DNA of 16,637 nt, taken from Merdicola sp048393175. Lineage in GTDB: Bacteria; Bacillota; Clostridia; TANB77; CAG-508. The notes beneath the pieces were generated by a model. That model saw only the letters and a program-made list of their open reading frames with translations. It searched no databases and had not been told where the DNA came from. The position numbers were made by a program, and so were the translations under genes. Positions 14,014 through 16,637 of this stretch are shown in pieces (position 1 is the stretch's first letter; the number at the start of each line of letters is the position of its first letter). Location: assembly GCA_048393175.1 (NCBI GenBank), contig DBFJJM010000073.1:1-16637 (forward strand), in the 5' to 3' direction.

Positions 14014-14256
14014 ATGCATATTCACATAGGAGAAAATAAAATTATTCAAACAGAAGAGTTAATTGGTATTTTTAATTTAAATTCTATTCAAAATACGAAA
14101 GAATATGAAAAGATAGAGGAAAGATTAAAAAAAGAAAAGACTTTTTTTGAAAAAAGAAAACAAGACAAATCTTTTCTCTTTCTAGAAAAAGAGGGAAGAG
14201 AACAAGGATTATTTTCTAAAATATCATCCACGACTTTAGCAAAAAGAGAACAATAA
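14014..14256 (+). CDS. remB: RemB-like DUF370 protein (YaaB)
   Basis: The 80-residue protein begins MHIHIGENKIIQTEELIGIF, matching the DUF370/RemB family whose members sit between recF and gyrB in many Firmicutes. In B. subtilis this family (RemA, RemB) is tied to extracellular matrix control; RemA is a DNA-binding regulator. The middle is a highly charged, probably helical stretch (about 28-62), and the C-terminus SSTTLAKRE is also family-like. The ATG has AAGGGG eight bases upstream. Whether this copy regulates matrix genes is not known; the symbol rests on the N-terminus and location. Confidence 0.85.
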   Translation: MHIHIGENKIIQTEELIGIFNLNSIQNTKEYEKIEERLKKEKTFFEKRKQDKSFLFLEKEGREQGLFSKISSTTLAKREQ

Positions 14257-14280
14257 AAAAGAAAACCTAGGAGGGCAAAA

Positions 14281-16197
14281 ATGGAGAAATATGAACATAA
14301 ATATGGGGCAGAACAAATACAAGTATTAGAAGGATTAGAAGCAGTTCGAAAAAGACCTGGAATGTATATTGGAAGTGTTTCTGTAAGAGGATTACATCAC
14401 TTAGTATATGAGATTGTAGATAATTGTGTAGACGAAGCATTAGCAGGATATTGTAAAAATATTCATATTATTTTAGAACCAGGAAATATTGTTAGTGTAG
14501 AAGATGACGGAAGGGGAATTCCAGTCGAAATACATCCGAAAACTAAAATATCTACAGCAGAGACGGTTTATACCGTTTTGCATGCTGGTGGTAAATTTGG
14601 AGGAGATAGTGGATATAAAGTATCTGGAGGCCTTCATGGAGTAGGTGCATCTGTAGTAAATGCTCTTTCTGAATGGACTGAAGTTATCATTCAAAGAGAT
14701 GGCGGAACATATAAAATGAAATTTGAAAAAGGAAAAACAGTAGAAAAATTAACTAGAATTGGTGACTCTAACAAAACAGGAACAAAAGTCCGTTTTTTAG
14801 CGGATGATACTATTTTTGAAACATTAGAATATCAGTTTGATGTATTAGAAAATCGCTTTCGAGAAGTTGCCTTTTTAACAAAGGGATTAAGAATTGTAAT
14901 CGAAGACCAAAGAGGAGAAGAACCCAAAAAATCAGATTTTTGTTTTGAAGGGGGATTAATTTCTTTTGTTGAATTTCTAAATAAGAATAAAGATACTCTA
15001 CATCCAAAACCAATTTATATTGAAAGAGATGGAGAAGTTCCTGTAGAAATATCGATTCAATATACTAGTGCATATTCCGAAAATATCTATACCTTTGTCA
15101 ATAATATTAATACAATAGAAGGAGGAACGCATTTAGAAGGTTTTAAAAGAGGGCTTACAAAAGTATTTAATGATTATGCAAGAGCACACAATATTTTAAA
15201 AGAAAAAGACTCTAATCTACAAGGAGAAGATATAAGAGAGGGAATTACTGCTGTTGTTTCGGTAAAAGTCAAAGACCCTCAATTTGAAGGACAAACAAAA
15301 ACAAAATTGGGAAATAGTAATGTAACAGGAATTGTACAATCAATGGTAAATGAGGCATTATCTACGTTTTTAGAGGAAAATCCGAACGTTGCAAAAGCGA
15401 TATTAGAAAAATGTATTAGTGCATCTAGGGCAAGAGAAGCAGCTAGAAAGGCAAGAGAATTAGTAAGAAGGAAAAATGCACTAGAATCTACAACACTTCC
15501 AGGAAAGTTAGCTGATTGTAGTGAAAAAAATGCAGATTTATGCGAAGTATATATTGTAGAGGGGGATTCTGCAGGAGGAAGTGCAAAACAAGGAAGAGAT
15601 AGAAAATTTCAAGCTATTTTACCTCTTTGGGGAAAAATGTTAAATGTAGAAAAAGCAAGAGCAGATAAAATTTATAATAATGATAAATTACAGCCAGTTA
15701 TTTTAGCAATAGGTGCAGGTATTGGGGCAGATTTTGATATTTCTAAAATAAGGTATGGAAAAGTTATTATTATGGCAGATGCAGATGTAGATGGAGCACA
15801 TATTAGAACACTTCTTTTAACTTTCTTTTTCCGCTATATGAGACCTTTAATTGAAAATGGAAATGTATATTTAGCACAACCACCATTATATAAACTATCT
15901 AAAAAAGGAGTAAAACATGATATTTATTGTTATAGCGATGAGGAACTAGAACAACATTTACAAGAGATTGGAAGAGATGGTGTAGGAATTCAAAGATATA
16001 AAGGATTAGGAGAAATGAATCCAGAACAACTATGGGATACTACTATGAATCCAGAAACTAGAATCTTAGTTAAAGTAACTATGGAAGATGCGATGAAAGC
16101 AGATGAAATTTTCACTATTTTAATGGGCGATGAGGTTGGTCCTAGAAGAGAATTTATCGAACAAAATGCAAAATATGTAGTTAATTTAGATATTTAA
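14281..16197 (+). CDS. gyrB: DNA gyrase subunit B
   Basis: GyrB is the ATPase subunit of gyrase, which introduces negative supercoils. The 638-residue protein has the GHKL ATPase motifs EIVDNCVDEA (44-53, with Glu44 as likely catalytic base), DDGRGIP (75-81) and GGLHGVGASVVNALS (116-130); QTKTKLGN in the transducer domain; and a TOPRIM domain with EGDSAGG (Glu427) and DADVDG (Asp500, Asp502). The C-terminal QRYKGLGEMNPEQLWDTTM block fits GyrB/ParE. Its place next to recF-remB favours GyrB over ParE. In the resistance-region segment LPLWGKMLNVEKAR, Trp450 stands where E. coli has lysine. The ribosome site is AGGAGGG. A strong hairpin follows the stop. Confidence 0.97.
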   Translation: MEKYEHKYGAEQIQVLEGLEAVRKRPGMYIGSVSVRGLHHLVYEIVDNCVDEALAGYCKNIHIILEPGNIVSVEDDGRGIPVEIHPKTKISTAETVYTVLHAGGKFGGDSGYKVSGGLHGVGASVVNALSEWTEVIIQRDGGTYKMKFEKGKTVEKLTRIGDSNKTGTKVRFLADDTIFETLEYQFDVLENRFREVAFLTKGLRIVIEDQRGEEPKKSDFCFEGGLISFVEFLNKNKDTLHPKPIYIERDGEVPVEISIQYTSAYSENIYTFVNNINTIEGGTHLEGFKRGLTKVFNDYARAHNILKEKDSNLQGEDIREGITAVVSVKVKDPQFEGQTKTKLGNSNVTGIVQSMVNEALSTFLEENPNVAKAILEKCISASRAREAARKARELVRRKNALESTTLPGKLADCSEKNADLCEVYIVEGDSAGGSAKQGRDRKFQAILPLWGKMLNVEKARADKIYNNDKLQPVILAIGAGIGADFDISKIRYGKVIIMADADVDGAHIRTLLLTFFFRYMRPLIENGNVYLAQPPLYKLSKKGVKHDIYCYSDEELEQHLQEIGRDGVGIQRYKGLGEMNPEQLWDTTMNPETRILVKVTMEDAMKADEIFTILMGDEVGPRREFIEQNAKYVVNLDI

Positions 16198-16199
16198 TT

Positions 16200-16227
16200 A
16201 ATAGCTAGGCAAAAACGCCTAGCTATT
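16200..16227 (+). terminator. Hairpin after gyrB
   Basis: AATAGCTAGGC (16200-16210) and GCCTAGCTATT (16217-16227) form a perfect 11-bp stem with loop AAAAAC. No T-run follows on the plus strand (ATCTATAAAG), so termination may be less efficient than the stem suggests. It starts three bases after the gyrB stop, implying that the recF-remB-gyrB transcript ends here and gyrA, if nearby, has its own promoter. Confidence 0.65.
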
Positions 16228-16637
16228 ATCTATAAAGCTAATATTAATCTTGCTCAATCTCCTATACCTAATAGTCTAACCTAATATATATTACTATATA
16301 AATAAGCTATATACCAAATATAGAAAACATCCGCTCAACTACAAATACACTCAAAGTAACCATATTCATCCACGAGGGACTAATAACAACCACTTAACAA
16401 AATATAAATGTAATCTTATCTCGAATATATTACCTATTTTGGAACCATATATTAATATAAAAAGAAAAAATATAGCTTTTCAACAAATAATATATTCTTA
16501 ACGCCAGCAATATAAAACCTATTTTATAAGCTCTATATTCCTTTTGCTCGAATGATAAAAAACTCTTAAAGGAACCTCATATCACTCTTCGATTAACTAA
16601 TATTAACCTTATGCTATTATTATGTCATTTTTTTTTC
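16228..16637. other. Unexplained AT-rich spacer after gyrB
   Basis: There is no gene I can support on either strand: every frame is broken by frequent stops and the longest open stretches are about 20-30 codons. No tRNA, rRNA or known riboswitch is recognisable. By hand count, bases 16261-16620 contain about 69 C and 25 G on the plus strand, opposite in sign to the G-rich genes before it. The word CTAATATTAA recurs near both ends (about 16237 and 16596). It could be a decayed leftward gene, inverted DNA or simply spacer. Confidence 0.5.

Overview
The window is the chromosomal replication origin of a low-GC (roughly 30% by eye) Gram-positive bacterium, most likely a member of the Clostridia. 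The reasons are the gene order rpmH-rnpA-yidD-yidC-jag-mnmE-mnmG-rsmG-parA-parB-DUF4446 on one side and dnaA-dnaN-recF-remB-gyrB on the other, strong AGGAGG-type ribosome sites, and consensus sigma-A promoters. TGA is used as a stop (rnpA), so the standard bacterial code applies. I cannot name a species.

Left arm (1-9607, minus strand, read away from the origin). At the left edge is the 5' end of an IS200/IS605-type transposase gene, with its left-end hairpins and a leader stem that covers its ribosome site. It lies directly behind a small tRNA unit: a consensus promoter, tRNA-Ser(UGA), tRNA-Ser(GCU) and an AT-rich terminator. Upstream come DUF4446, parB and parA (chromosome partition). The parAB promoter appears to be built into the rsmG terminator hairpin. 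Then come rsmG, mnmG and mnmE (rRNA and tRNA modification), jag, yidC, yidD (membrane protein insertion and RNA binding), rnpA (RNase P protein) and rpmH (ribosomal protein L34), which has a near-perfect sigma-A promoter.

Origin (9608-10083 and 11443-11755). The origin is bipartite and flanks dnaA. The upstream part holds a TTATACACA box, three boxes in a row (two of them abutting), the dnaA promoter and a box pair just before the dnaA start. The dnaA-dnaN spacer holds nested inverted repeats made of DnaA-box-like sequences. It ends with two degenerate boxes followed by a DnaA-trio-like tract and an AT-rich stretch, which closely resembles the basal unwinding system described in Bacillus subtilis.

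Right arm (10084-16197, plus strand). dnaA, dnaN, recF, remB (DUF370) and gyrB are co-oriented with replication. The small S4-domain gene usually found between dnaN and recF is absent, and an intrinsic terminator stands in its place. gyrB ends in a strong hairpin. The last 410 bases have no recognisable gene and a C-over-G excess opposite to that of the neighbouring genes; gyrA is not seen before the window ends.

No new multi-gene system was found: every gene is a familiar housekeeping gene. The observations worth following are regulatory and architectural: the terminator/promoter overlap before parA, the trio-type unwinding element with nested repeats, the long hairpin between jag and mnmE, the tandem repeat before mnmG, the leader fold of the IS element, and the anomalous spacer after gyrB.
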